Source: DASUGC01 sp035606665 (GTDB lineage: Bacteria; Acidobacteriota; Vicinamibacteria; Vicinamibacterales; SCN-69-37). From it: 64,000 nucleotides of DNA. Below the pieces are notes generated by a model. That model made no database searches, was not told where the DNA came from, and saw only the letters and a list, made by a program, of their open reading frames with translations. Below are positions 1 through 10,243 of this stretch, in pieces. Location of the stretch: the NCBI GenBank assembly GCA_035606665.1, contig DATNEY010000013.1:1-64000 (forward strand). The letters are read 5' to 3'. Every line of letters begins with the position of its first letter. The first letter of the stretch is position 1. Position numbers and translations under genes: made by a program.

Positions 1-1057
<1,057 letters not shown>

Positions 1058-1058
<1 letters not shown>

Positions 1059-2455
1059 CAATGTTTCCGTAGCTCCAAGATTAGCATGTCATCGCCGGGC
1101 GTCCGGATGCGGCAACGTTCGGACAACGCCACTCCAGCCACCCACAGAATCTCGCCCCGCGCGTCGGTCACAATCGGCACCGTATCCCGTTCGAGACGCG
1201 GCACTTTCCGGTCCACGAACACATCCTGCAACTTGCGTCGGCCCGGCGCACCCAGCGGGTGCAAGCGATCGCCCGGACGCCTGTTTCTCACCAGCAGCCC
1301 CGAAACGTCCAGCCCGCCCGCCACAACTACAAGGTGGACGTCTCTCTGCTGACTGACGTCACGAGCCTCCTGCGCGTTCACTCGACGCGCGTCAATGGCT
1401 GCACCCACTTCCGGCAGATCCACGGTCCCGGGGACGTCGAGCCTTCGCTCGGGCCAGCTTCCCGCCCGCTCCGGCCGGCTCCGCGGCCCGGCGACAAACT
1501 CCAGCCTGGCGCCTCTCCTCACAACCGTCAGGCCCGGCAAGTCCAAAGAGCCTAATGAGTTATCGGTGGCAGCCAGATGGCAAACAGCCTCGATGTGCCG
1601 GGCGGACAACTGGGAGTTCGGAGCGGTTTCCGCGGCAACTTGCCGGACCAGACGCCGCGCCGGCGCCGGCGGAAAGGCCGCGAGCGCCGCGGCATCAATC
1701 ACCCCTGCCTGTAGGACGACGCCGGCGGCCCTGGCGTTTGCATGTTTCTCAAGGAATTCCTCATCGTCCTGGGCGAGGCGCGCGAGGCGGGCCAGCGCGG
1801 TGACGCCCTCGGGGGCGATGTCCGAGAGGACGGGAAGGAGCTCGTGACGGACGCGATTGCGCGCGATCGAGACGTCCGCATTCGACGCGTCCTCGCACCA
1901 GGGCTCGCCCATCCCGGCAAGGTATCGGCGAAGGTCGGCGCGGCGCGTCTCGAGAAGCGGCCGCACGAACATCCCCCGGCGAATCCGGATCCCCGAAAGG
2001 CCCCGCGTACCCGCACCGCGGAGGACGCGCAGCAGCACCGTCTCGGCCTGGTCGTCTTCTGTATGCCCCGTCGCTACGACGGTCGCGTCGAGGCGTAAGG
2101 CGCTCGTCTCGAAGCATTCATAGCGGGCCTCGCGTGCGGCGACTTCGAGGGATACGCGGCGGGAGCGCGCGATTGCGGCAACGTCTCGACTGTGAACTTC
2201 GATCGGAATCGCGAGCCTTTCTGCCAGTGCCCGGCAGAAGGCTTCGTCCGCGTCGGATGCCGGTCCGCGGAGCCCATGATTGACATGGACGAGGCCGGCA
2301 ATCGTCGCGCCCAGATCGGGAACGACCACCCGGAGGATCCAGGCCAGCGCGACCGAGTCGGCTCCGCCCGACAGCGCAATCGCAACACGATCATCTGGCC
2401 GGACTAGCCCGCGCAGGCGGATCGTGCGCGCGATGGCAGCAACCACGTCACCCAT
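1058..2455 (-). CDS. tilS: tRNA(Ile)-lysidine synthase TilS
   Basis: Cytosolic ATP-dependent enzyme that converts C34 of the CAU-anticodon tRNA-Ile2 to lysidine so that it reads AUA. The PP-loop motif SGGADS is at residues 29-34, followed by the TilS N-terminal domain (HVNHGLRG, TGHTEDDQAETVLLR) and a C-terminal domain ending LILELRKH. I chose the ATG at 2455 (MGDVVAAIARTI), which gives 465 residues. The reading frame stays open upstream to 2569, but that extension lies in a low-complexity repeat region and has no family resemblance. The stop overlaps the ftsH start by one base. A CAT tRNA gene lies about 230 bases upstream. Confidence 0.93.
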
Positions 2456-2656
2456 GTGCGTCTCTGACCCGCCCCCCAACCAACCGAAGTCGCGAACAAG
2501 CGCAGCGAAATTCGCCCCCACACGCCCTTGCGAACGAGCGAAGCGAAGTGAGCCCGCCGGAGCGGCCACCTACGCGCAAGGCTTCGGTGGCCCACCGTAG
2601 CATTTGCGAAGGTGGGAGCGCAGCCGTGAGGCTAGCGAGCGACGGCGTAGGAGGGT

Positions 2657-2679
2657 CCGCGGGGGCGAAGCCCCCCGGA
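2657..2679. repeat. GGGGGC-GAA-GCCCCC hairpin repeat, copy 1
   Basis: A GC-only stem capped by GAA lies in the gap between tilS and the tRNA gene (2456-2686). The same 23-base core occurs inverted at 10824-10846, next to ruvC. The rest of the gap is rich in GCGAGCGA-like runs, also seen beside copy 2. I see no gene here. It could be a dispersed extragenic repeat or a terminator-like structure. Confidence 0.6.
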
Positions 2680-2686
2680 TCAATAT

Positions 2687-2763
2687 TGGTGCCGGTGCAG
2701 GGACTTGAACCCCGGACACTGCGGATATGAGCCGCATGCTCTAACCAACTGAGCTACACCGGC
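2687..2763 (-). tRNA. tRNA with CAT anticodon (elongator tRNA-Met, or tRNA-Ile2)
   Basis: The reverse strand folds into a complete 74-base cloverleaf plus an encoded CCA. The acceptor stem is GCCGGTG/CACCGGC, the D arm is GCTC..GAGC, the anticodon stem is TGCGG/CCGCA with loop CTCATAT (anticodon CAT), and the T arm has loop TTCAAGT. It lacks the three G-C pairs of the initiator anticodon stem, so it is not tRNA-fMet. Sequence alone does not fully separate elongator Met from lysidine-modified Ile2. The general layout resembles elongator Met, but the nearby tilS keeps Ile2 open. Confidence 0.93.
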
Positions 2764-2784
2764 AAACCAAAGAATCTTATCAGG

Positions 2785-3729
2785 TTAGCGGAGCGCGGCC
2801 GCAATCAGCGGAATCAGGATTTCGTGGTGTCCGGTGATCGAGTAGCCCCGTCCGGTGCCCGCGACCGGCCGGCGAACGACGTTGGTCTCGGGACGGTACA
2901 TGCGGACGAAATCGAGGTTCACCGTCGTCAGGCCGTCGAGCGATATGCCTCGGTTGCGGACGAGCGACACGGCCTTCAGGAAGACTTCCGGCAGCATCAC
3001 GGCGGATCCGCAGTTGAGATACACACCGCCTTCGAGGCCGGCGACGAACGAGGTGAAGTAGCGGAAGTCCCGCAGGCTCGTGGCACCGATCGCCTCGCCC
3101 GACGCATCGGGATGCATGTGAATGATGTCTGTGCCGATCCCGACGTGCGCGGTGACAGGGACGCCGAGGCGCGCCGCCGCGCACAGCACGCTCAGCCGGC
3201 CGAACGGCGGCTTCGCATCATGAAGGTGCCGGCACACGGACTGCGCGAGGCCGAGTGATTCCTTCGCGCCGGCAGCGATCGCCGCGTTCAGCTGGCGGCC
3301 GGTTTCGTCCGCCATCCCGAACCTGCCGGCGCCCAGTACGGCTTCCACGTCCTCGGACGTCGAACCTGCGAGCGCCACTTCGAAGTCGTGAATGAGTCCC
3401 GCGCCGTTCATCGCGATCGCCGACACGACGCCGCGCTCCATAAGATCGATGAGCACCGGCCCGAGCCCGGTCTTGATCACGTGCGCGCCGAGACCCCAGA
3501 CGATGCCTCGTTTCTCCGCCTGCGCCGACTTCATCGCGGCGACGACGGCGCGGAGGTCTGCCGCCGCCAGAAGGTCCGGCAGCGACGCGATGAATCCATC
3601 GAACCCGTCCGCTGGATCGAAGGGCTTCGCGAATTGCTGATGTGTGACTTTGCTGGGACGGCTCGAGAGCGGGTAGGTCTGGACTCCGGTGAGGTCGAAC
3701 TCTTCGTAGTCGAACTTCACGGCGGTCAT
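2785..3729 (-). CDS. Deoxyhypusine-synthase-like protein of unknown function
   Basis: A 314-residue cytosolic protein with no signal peptide. Stretches such as SAIAMNGAGLIHDFE, GRFGMADETGR, GTDIIHMHPDASGEAIG and GGVYLNCGSAVMLPEVFLKA line up by eye with the Rossmann-type NAD-binding core of deoxyhypusine synthase (COG1899). The C-terminal segment carrying that family's catalytic lysine is not recognisable; the protein ends ITGHHEILIPLI. Bacteria lack eIF5A, so a hypusine role is unlikely, and a polyamine-related or other NAD-dependent role is possible. Its ATG overlaps the queA stop (ATGA), so the two are probably cotranslated. The family assignment is moderate and the function is unknown. Confidence 0.6.
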   Translation of the reverse strand: MTAVKFDYEEFDLTGVQTYPLSSRPSKVTHQQFAKPFDPADGFDGFIASLPDLLAAADLRAVVAAMKSAQAEKRGIVWGLGAHVIKTGLGPVLIDLMERGVVSAIAMNGAGLIHDFEVALAGSTSEDVEAVLGAGRFGMADETGRQLNAAIAAGAKESLGLAQSVCRHLHDAKPPFGRLSVLCAAARLGVPVTAHVGIGTDIIHMHPDASGEAIGATSLRDFRYFTSFVAGLEGGVYLNCGSAVMLPEVFLKAVSLVRNRGISLDGLTTVNLDFVRMYRPETNVVRRPVAGTGRGYSITGHHEILIPLIAAALR

Positions 3730-4778
3730 AGTATCAGCATGGCGTCGCCGTAACTGTAGAAGTGAAATCCCTCCGCGACCGCGAAACGATAGGCATTGAG
3801 CGTGAGATCGCGGCCGGCAAACGCCGCGACCAGCATGAGCAGCGAGGACTTCGGCAGGTGAAAGTTCGTGACGAGTGCGTCCACGATCTTGAACTGATGG
3901 CCGGGATAGATGAAGAGATCCGCGTTCGCGCTTCCGGCCCGTACCGCACCGTCCTCACCGGCGGCACTCTCGAGCGCCCGCGTCGTCGTGGTGCCGACGG
4001 CGACGACACGGCTGCCTCGAGCGCGAGTCTCCCGGATGCGCGCGGACGTGGCGGTCGAGATGGAGTACCGCTCCGGATCGACGCGGTGCTCCTCCACCAG
4101 GTCGACGCGCACCGGCTTGAACGTCCCGTAACCGACATGCAACGTCACCGTGCACCAGCCAATGCCGCGCGCACCAACGGCCTGGAGCGTAGCGTCGTTG
4201 AAGTGCAGGCCCGCCGTCGGCGCGGCAATCGAGCCGCGATCGCGCGCGAACACGGTCTGGTAGCGCTCGCGGTCGTCGGCGTTGTCGGCCCGATGGATGT
4301 ACGGCGGCAGCGGCACATGCCCAACCGCGTCGATCGCTTCATCGAGCGACGGGGCGCCGGTGAAGGCCAACCGCACGAGTCGACGGCCGAAAAAAAGGCG
4401 TTCGAGGACTTCTCCTTCGATGCGCACACCGGGCGCCCGCGTCTCGTCGTCGAAAACGACGCGCGCGCCGGCCTTCAGCTTCTGACCGGGATGCACGAGC
4501 GCCTGCCACTCGGCCGGGCTCTCGCGTTCGAGGAGCAGGCACTCCACCGCGCCGCCCGACGGATCCCGTCGTCCCAGCAGCCGCGCGGGAAACACCCGCG
4601 TGTCGTTCGCGACCATCAGGTCGCCGGGCGACAGCAGGGATGGCAGATCGGCAAACGCATGCTCGCGCCACGTGCCCTCCGCGCGCCGCACGACAAGCAG
4701 CCGGGACTCGCCGCGCGGACGAGCCTGCTGCGCAATCTGCGCCTCGGGGAGATCGAAATCAAAATCTGAAACGAGCAT
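3726..4778 (-). CDS. queA: S-adenosylmethionine:tRNA ribosyltransferase-isomerase QueA
   Basis: Cytosolic enzyme of queuosine synthesis that transfers the ribosyl group of AdoMet to 7-aminomethyl-7-deazaguanine at position 34 of tRNA. The 350 residues match the usual length. Family signatures include MLVSDFDFDLPEAQIAQ at the N-terminus, MVANDTRVFPARLLG, IAAPTAGLHF, TLHVGYGTFKPV, the TTTTRALES region and TNFHLPKSSLLMLV near the C-terminus. It is the first gene of a two-gene unit with the DHS-like gene, overlapping it by four bases. It diverges from glgX with only 20 bases between start codons, so the two promoters must overlap each other or the coding ends. Confidence 0.96.
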   Translation of the reverse strand: MLVSDFDFDLPEAQIAQQARPRGESRLLVVRRAEGTWREHAFADLPSLLSPGDLMVANDTRVFPARLLGRRDPSGGAVECLLLERESPAEWQALVHPGQKLKAGARVVFDDETRAPGVRIEGEVLERLFFGRRLVRLAFTGAPSLDEAIDAVGHVPLPPYIHRADNADDRERYQTVFARDRGSIAAPTAGLHFNDATLQAVGARGIGWCTVTLHVGYGTFKPVRVDLVEEHRVDPERYSISTATSARIRETRARGSRVVAVGTTTTRALESAAGEDGAVRAGSANADLFIYPGHQFKIVDALVTNFHLPKSSLLMLVAAFAGRDLTLNAYRFAVAEGFHFYSYGDAMLIL

Positions 4779-4798
4779 CTCGATACAATTCTGGCCCG

Positions 4799-6901
4799 AT
4801 GCAACTGTGGCCCGGCTGGCCGTATCCGTTGGGCGCGACCTACGACGGCGAGGGCGTGAACTTCGCGATCTTTTCCGAACACGCGACTGCCGTCCACCTC
4901 TGTCTGTTCGACTCCGCGGCCGCGACCGTCGAATCGGCGTCGATTCCGCTGACCGAACGCACCGATGGCGTATGGCACGGTTACCTGCCCGCCGGTCGGC
5001 CCGGACAGTTGTACGGCTTCCGCGCTCATGGACTCTGGCAGCCTGAACGCGGATTGCGGTTCAACCCCGCCAAAGTCCTGCTGGATCCGTACGCCCGCGC
5101 AATCGGCAGACCTCCGTTCTGGCACCAGTCACTCTTCGCGTACACGGATGCCACGGAAGGAGGCGGCCCTGCGGACACCAGCGACAGCGCCGCGTATGCC
5201 CCGCTGGGGGTCGTCACGCACGAATCCTTCGATTGGCGTGACGATCGCCATCCGCGAGTGGCGTGGCACGACACGGTCATCTACGAGGTTCATGTGAAAG
5301 GCATGACGGCCCTGCACCCTCAAGTCCCGCCCGACGAACGCGGCACCTACCTCGGTTTGTCGCATCCCGACGTGATCGATCATCTTCGCCGGCTCGGCGT
5401 GACCGCCGTGGAGCTGATGCCGGTGCACTTCCACGTGGATGAGCAGGCGCTCGTGAAGCGGGGGCTTACAAACTACTGGGGTTACAACACGCTCGGTTTT
5501 TTCGCGCCTGATGCGCGGTTCTCCCACTCGAAACATCCTCACGACGTGGCCGCGGAGTTCAAGACGATGGTCCGGCGCTTCCACGCGGCGGGCCTCGAGG
5601 TGATTCTCGACGTCGTCTACAACCACACCGCCGAGGGCAACCACCTCGGACCGCACTTGTCCTTCCGGGGCCTCGACAACACGACGTACTACCGGCTCGA
5701 GCCCGGCCGGCCGTCGCGGTACCAGGACTTCACCGGCACCGGCAACACGATCAACGTCCAGGCGCCGCAGGTGCTGCAGCTCATGATGGACAGCCTGCGC
5801 TACTGGGTGCAAGACATGCACGTCGACGGCTTCAGGTTCGACCTGGCGTCGGCGCTGGCGCGGGAACTCCACGCTGTCGATCGACTCGGCTCGTTCTTCG
5901 ATGTCATTCAGCAGGATCCTGTCATCTCCCGCGTGAAGCTGATCGCGGAGCCATGGGACGTCGGCCCAGGTGGCTATCAGGTAGGCAACTTTCCTCCCGG
6001 GTGGGCGGAGTGGAATGGACGCTACCGCGACACGGTGAGGCACTTCTGGCGGGGTGATGCCGGAATGTTGCCCGATCTCGCCACGCGCCTCGCCGGGAGC
6101 TCGGATCTCTATGGACCGTCCGGCCGTCAGCCGCACGCCAGCGTCAATTTCGTCACGGCGCACGACGGATACACGCTCGTCGATCTCGTCGCATACGAAC
6201 AAAAACACAACGATGCCAACGGCGAAGACAACCAGGACGGCGATTCGAACAACATCAGCTGGAACTGCGGCGTCGAAGGGCCAACGGACGACCCGGACAT
6301 CATGGAGCTCCGCAGACGACAGCGCCGAAACTTCCTGGCCACGCTCGTCCTGTCGCAGGGCGTCCCTATGATTTCAGGCGGCGACGAGCTCGGACGTTCT
6401 CAGCACGGTAACAACAACGCCTACTGTCACGACTCCGGGTTCACGTGGACGCCGTGGGAGGCCGGCCCCGCCGATGAGGCCTTCCACGCGTTCGCCCAAT
6501 TCCTCATCGCGATTCGCCGGGATCAACCGGTTCTGCGCCGGCGGACGTTTCTCGCCGGACGACGCGCGGGATCCACGGACGTTCTATGGCTCAAGCCTGA
6601 TGGGACCGAATTCACCGACGCGGACTGGAACGACGCGTCGCGCTCCGCGATGGGCATGTTGCTCGATGGGCGCGGAATCACCGAGACGGACGCGCGCGGC
6701 CGCTCGATCGTCGGCGATTCGCTGTTTGCGATCTTCAACGGCGGATCCGGCGCCGCGCAGTTCACGATGCCGGCAATGCCCGGCGGCGGTGCCTGGACGC
6801 GGCTTGCCGACACGGCAGACCCGGCCGGCCCGAGCTTGACCGCTGCCGGCGGCACGACAATCGCCGCCGTCGCGCGCTCAATTTCAATCTGGCGAATCTG
6901 A
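4799..6901 (+). CDS. glgX: Glycogen debranching enzyme GlgX (isoamylase-type)
   Basis: GH13 enzyme that hydrolyses alpha-1,6 branches of phosphorylase-limited glycogen in the cytosol. I chose the ATG at 4799 (MQLWPGWPYPLGATY), giving 700 residues; the open frame upstream to 4640 overlaps queA and is not family-like. An N-terminal CBM48-type beta domain (about residues 10-110) precedes the TIM barrel. The catalytic residues are visible: nucleophile D348 in DGFRFDLA, acid/base E384 in IAEPWDVG and D456 in VTAHDGYT. VILDVVYNHTAEG is the first conserved GH13 region. The short C-terminal beta domain ends at 6901. No other glycogen genes are in the window. Confidence 0.95.
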   Translation: MQLWPGWPYPLGATYDGEGVNFAIFSEHATAVHLCLFDSAAATVESASIPLTERTDGVWHGYLPAGRPGQLYGFRAHGLWQPERGLRFNPAKVLLDPYARAIGRPPFWHQSLFAYTDATEGGGPADTSDSAAYAPLGVVTHESFDWRDDRHPRVAWHDTVIYEVHVKGMTALHPQVPPDERGTYLGLSHPDVIDHLRRLGVTAVELMPVHFHVDEQALVKRGLTNYWGYNTLGFFAPDARFSHSKHPHDVAAEFKTMVRRFHAAGLEVILDVVYNHTAEGNHLGPHLSFRGLDNTTYYRLEPGRPSRYQDFTGTGNTINVQAPQVLQLMMDSLRYWVQDMHVDGFRFDLASALARELHAVDRLGSFFDVIQQDPVISRVKLIAEPWDVGPGGYQVGNFPPGWAEWNGRYRDTVRHFWRGDAGMLPDLATRLAGSSDLYGPSGRQPHASVNFVTAHDGYTLVDLVAYEQKHNDANGEDNQDGDSNNISWNCGVEGPTDDPDIMELRRRQRRNFLATLVLSQGVPMISGGDELGRSQHGNNNAYCHDSGFTWTPWEAGPADEAFHAFAQFLIAIRRDQPVLRRRTFLAGRRAGSTDVLWLKPDGTEFTDADWNDASRSAMGMLLDGRGITETDARGRSIVGDSLFAIFNGGSGAAQFTMPAMPGGGAWTRLADTADPAGPSLTAAGGTTIAAVARSISIWRI

Positions 6902-6948
6902 CGGACGCGACCCGGGCGTAAGATGGCGTTTTCGCCAGGAGGTTGCCG

Positions 6949-7545
6949 ATGTCCAGGCTATCAACCGTGGGATTCGCTGCCACGATCTTCTTGACGGGAA
7001 CCCTCGCCTACTCAGCCTCAGCTCAGTCAGGTAACAAGCCCGCCCCGTCCGGACAGGTCAAGGTCGGCCCGGTCGCGCCGCCGGCCACCGACGCGGAGAA
7101 GATCAAGAGCGCGATGTCCGCCGGGCCGGCGTCCATCGCCGCCAACGCCACGATCGTGGACATGGCGACGATGAAGCCGCTGCGAAAGGGCACCAACGGG
7201 TGGACGTGCTTCTCAGACCTTCCAACCTCACCGGGCACCGATCCCATGTGCCTCGATCAGAATGGAATGCTGTGGGCGGATGCCTTGATGAACAGGAAGG
7301 ATCCACCGAAGGGAAGGATGGGCTTCGGCTACATGCTGATGGGTGGATCAGACGCCAGCAACACCGATCCCTTTGCGACCAAGCCAAACGGTGCCGACAA
7401 GTGGGTCGACACCGGCCCGCACGTGATGGTGCTCAACATCGGCGACCAGTTCGCCGGCTACCCGACGACGGCCGCCAACACGAAAGTGCCGTACGTCATG
7501 TTCCCGGGCACGCCGTACGCGCATTTGATGCTTCCGGTTAAGTAA
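6949..7545 (+). CDS. Secreted protein of unknown function
   Basis: A 198-residue protein with a clear Sec signal peptide (STVGFAATIFLTGTLAYSASAQ). The ATG at 6949 is preceded at good spacing by a perfect AGGAGG at 6937-6942, which decides the start over a TTG at 6943. The mature part holds NATIVDMATMKPLRKGTNGWTC and YMLMGGSDASNTDP, and ends in PYAHLMLPVK. There are no recognisable catalytic motifs and only two Cys, in GWTC and PMC. The repeated acid-polar blocks suggest a compact periplasmic fold. It follows glgX by 47 bases but shares no evident function with it. I do not recognise the family with certainty. Confidence 0.8.
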   Translation: MSRLSTVGFAATIFLTGTLAYSASAQSGNKPAPSGQVKVGPVAPPATDAEKIKSAMSAGPASIAANATIVDMATMKPLRKGTNGWTCFSDLPTSPGTDPMCLDQNGMLWADALMNRKDPPKGRMGFGYMLMGGSDASNTDPFATKPNGADKWVDTGPHVMVLNIGDQFAGYPTTAANTKVPYVMFPGTPYAHLMLPVK

Positions 7546-7570
7546 CGCGAGGCAAATACCGGAAGGCGCT

Positions 7571-8572
7571 CTACAGGCTCCACCTGAGAAGCATGGAGCC
7601 CACAGTAAACCCGGCCCCCACTGAAGCAAGCAGGACCAAATCACCTTTCTTCACCCTGCCGCTATGCCTCGCGTCTTCGAGGGCCAGCGGTATCGTCCCC
7701 GCCGTCGTGTTGCCGAAACGCTCAAGGTTGATGATGACCTTGTCCTCACCGAGTCCCAGCCGCTGCGCGGCCGCTTCGATGATGCGGCGGTTGGCCTGAT
7801 GTGAAACGAAGAGATCCAGATCGGCGCCGGTGAGATTGTTGCGCTCGAGAATCTTCAGTGAGATCTCCTGAGTCATCCGCACCGCGAACTTGAAGACCGC
7901 GCTCCCGTCCTGTTTCACGTAGTGGAGCTTCTTGTCGACGGTCTCGTGCGACGCCGGCATCCGGCTGCCGCCGGCCGGCATCATCAACGAGGGTCCGCCT
8001 GTGCCGTCGGTCAGATTGCAGAAATCAATGATTGACGGCTCCCCTGCCGCGGCCGGCGAGAGCACGACCGCGCCGGCGCCGTCTCCAAAGAGCACGCAGG
8101 TCGCCCGGTCCTTGTAGTCGATGATGCTCGACATCACGTCGCCGCCGACGACGAGCGCATGCTCGCAGGCACCGGTCGCGACCATCTGATACGCGACGCT
8201 CATCGAGTACACGAACCCCGAACACGCCGCCCCCAGGTCGAAGCCCCACGCGTTGACGGCGCCGATCTTTGCCTGCAGCGTACACGCGGTGCTCGGGAAG
8301 ATCGTATCGGGCGTGGTCGTGCCGACAACGATGAAGCCGATGTCCTCGGGCGTGATGCCCGCTTCCTCGATGGCCTTGAGCGCGGCAGGTTGGGCGAGGT
8401 CCGACGTGCCCTGGCCCGGTTCGACGATGTGGCGCTCGCGGATGCCCGTGCGCTGGATGATCCACTCGTCAGTCGTATCGACCAGCTTCTCGAGATCGGC
8501 GTTCGTCAGCACTCGCGGCGGAACATACGTCGCGAGTCCCGAGATCTTGACGGGCCTTACCGAATTCACCAC
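7571..8572 (-). CDS. fabH: 3-oxoacyl-[acyl-carrier-protein] synthase III (KAS III)
   Basis: Condenses acetyl-CoA (or a branched acyl-CoA) with malonyl-ACP to start type II fatty acid synthesis. The 333 residues match the family. The catalytic triad is visible: C117 in GAACSGF, H258 in SHQANRR and N288 in FGNTTAG. The substrate-gating region TGIRERHIV and the C-terminal GAGFTVGSMLLRW are typical. The ATG at 8572 overlaps the end of ruvB by seven bases, so it is probably read from the ruv operon. In an organism with the E1 fusion at 13615-16074, branched acyl-CoA primers are a possible substrate (inference). Confidence 0.95.
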   Translation of the reverse strand: MVNSVRPVKISGLATYVPPRVLTNADLEKLVDTTDEWIIQRTGIRERHIVEPGQGTSDLAQPAALKAIEEAGITPEDIGFIVVGTTTPDTIFPSTACTLQAKIGAVNAWGFDLGAACSGFVYSMSVAYQMVATGACEHALVVGGDVMSSIIDYKDRATCVLFGDGAGAVVLSPAAAGEPSIIDFCNLTDGTGGPSLMMPAGGSRMPASHETVDKKLHYVKQDGSAVFKFAVRMTQEISLKILERNNLTGADLDLFVSHQANRRIIEAAAQRLGLGEDKVIINLERFGNTTAGTIPLALEDARHSGRVKKGDLVLLASVGAGFTVGSMLLRWSL

Positions 8573-9582
8573 AGACGTTCCCTCCCCGGGGCCGTGAGGC
8601 CGAAGTATTCGTAGGCGCGGGCCGTGGCGACGCGGCCGCGCGACGTGCGATCGATGAAGCCGATCTGGATCAGGTACGGCTCGTAGATGTCCTCGATCGC
8701 GTCTTTCTCTTCACCGATGGCGGCCGCCAGGCTGTTCAGCCCCACGGGACCGCCGCTGAACTTGTCGATGATCGTCCTGAGCAGGCGCCGATCCGCCTCA
8801 TCGAATCCGTGCTGATCGACTTCCAACAGCTCGAGCCCGTCGTGGCAGACCGCCGCCGTGACACGGCCATCGGCGCGGACCTGCGCGAAGTCACGCACGC
8901 GCCTCAGCAGCCGGTTCGCGATACGCGGCGTGCCTCTCGACCGGCGTGCGATTTCGCGCGCGGCATCCGGCACGATGTCCACGCTCAGGATTCTCGCGGA
9001 TCGCGTGACGATCTCCATCAGGTCCGCTTCCTCGTAGAAATCGAGGCGGTGGACGATACCAAATCGCGATCGGAGGGGCGCCGTCAGCAGCCCCGCGCGC
9101 GTCGTCGCGCCGATCAGCGTGAACGGCTCTATCGGCAGCTTGTGCGAGCGCGCGCCCGGCCCCTGGCCGATGACGACGTCGATGGTGAAGTCCTCCATCG
9201 CGGGGTACAGGAACTCCTCGATCGTGGGATTCATGCGGTGAATCTCGTCGATGAAGAGCACCTCGCGGGGCTGGAGCTGCGACAGGATCGCGGCGAGATC
9301 GCCGGGCCGTTCGAGGACCGGTCCCGACGTCGCTTTCACCGGCACGCCCATCTCGTTGCCGATGATGTACGCCAGCGTCGTCTTGCCGAGTCCCGGAGGG
9401 CCGAAGAGCAGCACGTGATCGAGGGCCTCACCGCGCTGCGTCGCGGCGGCGATCGACACCTCGAGGTTGTCGCGCACGCGCTGCTGGCCGATGTAGTCGG
9501 CGAGCAAGCGCGGACGAAGCCCTGCTTCGTACTGGACGTCGTCGTCCACGCGCGATGCGTTGATCAATCGTGGATCGGTCAT
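8566..9582 (-). CDS. ruvB: Holliday junction branch-migration ATPase RuvB
   Basis: AAA+ motor of the RuvABC resolvasome that drives branch migration together with RuvA. The 338 residues are of typical length. Walker A GPPGLGKTT is at residues 61-69, Walker B/DEIH at 112-115, sensor-1 GATTRAG follows, and the C-terminal winged helix holds RGRVATARAYEYFG. It is followed by fabH with a seven-base overlap. A stretch of GAACGA-type repeats fills the 67 bases separating it from ruvA. Confidence 0.97.
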   Translation of the reverse strand: MTDPRLINASRVDDDVQYEAGLRPRLLADYIGQQRVRDNLEVSIAAATQRGEALDHVLLFGPPGLGKTTLAYIIGNEMGVPVKATSGPVLERPGDLAAILSQLQPREVLFIDEIHRMNPTIEEFLYPAMEDFTIDVVIGQGPGARSHKLPIEPFTLIGATTRAGLLTAPLRSRFGIVHRLDFYEEADLMEIVTRSARILSVDIVPDAAREIARRSRGTPRIANRLLRRVRDFAQVRADGRVTAAVCHDGLELLEVDQHGFDEADRRLLRTIIDKFSGGPVGLNSLAAAIGEEKDAIEDIYEPYLIQIGFIDRTSRGRVATARAYEYFGLTAPGRERLW

Positions 9583-9585
9583 CGG

Positions 9586-9627
9586 AAACGACGCGAACGA
9601 TCGGGAACGAACGCGAACGACGCGAAT
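9586..9627. repeat. Tandem GAACGACGCG-type repeat between ruvA and ruvB
   Basis: The junction holds four close copies of units such as AACGACGCGAACGA and GGGAACGAACGCGAACGA. The same vocabulary builds the large palindrome after glnA (60754-60877). It looks like a dispersed short repeat rather than a regulatory site. Confidence 0.5.
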
Positions 9628-9649
9628 GTGGAGGTCACGGAGTGCCTGC

Positions 9650-10243
9650 TCACCTGGCCATCAATAGCTTAAGTGTCGCGCGCAAGAGCGGCTCGAAGGA
9701 GCGATCTTCTGCCGATGCCAATACTTTGTCCACCGTCTTTTCTACGCTGGCTCGCTGGTAGCCGAGGTTCGTCAGCGCCGACAGCAGATCGTCGCGGACG
9801 TCATCGCCCGGCTTCAACGGCGCGGTCTCGACGACGTCGCCGCCGGGCAGCCGATCCTTCAGCTCGACGACGAGGCGCTCGGCGGTTTTCTTGCCGACGC
9901 CGGGAATGCGCGTGAGCCTCGCGAGGTCGGCCGAGCGAATCGCGCGCGTGAGCTCGGCGGGTTCGATGCCGGACAGCACCGAGAGCGCGAGCTTCGGGCC
10001 GATGCCGCTGACGGAGATCAACCGCTCGAACAGCGCCTGCTCCAGCGCCGTCGCGAAACCGTACAGCTGCAGCGCGTCCTCACGGACGTGCGTGTGGATC
10101 CTGAGCGCGACGCGGCTCCCCGGCTCGCCAATCGCGTACATCGTCGACAGCGGCACGAGGACGTCGTAGCCGACGCCGCCGACGTCGACGATCAGCCGTT
10201 GCAGTTGCTTCTCGTGCAGCGTCCCGGCGAGATGCGCGATCAC
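9650..10243 (-). CDS. ruvA: Holliday junction DNA helicase subunit RuvA
   Basis: Tetrameric Holliday-junction-binding protein that loads RuvB. The GTG at 10243 (MIAHLAGTLHEK) overlaps the ruvC stop as GTGA and gives 197 residues, the usual size. A longer in-frame start at 10372 lies within ruvC and reads as an Arg/Pro-rich shadow. The N-terminal OB domain (VDVGGVGYDVLVP) is followed by two helix-hairpin-helix motifs (SGIGPKLAL and IPGVGKKTAERL) and the C-terminal domain III that contacts RuvB (LTNLGYQRASVEKTVDKVL). Confidence 0.95.
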   Translation of the reverse strand: MIAHLAGTLHEKQLQRLIVDVGGVGYDVLVPLSTMYAIGEPGSRVALRIHTHVREDALQLYGFATALEQALFERLISVSGIGPKLALSVLSGIEPAELTRAIRSADLARLTRIPGVGKKTAERLVVELKDRLPGGDVVETAPLKPGDDVRDDLLSALTNLGYQRASVEKTVDKVLASAEDRSFEPLLRATLKLLMAR

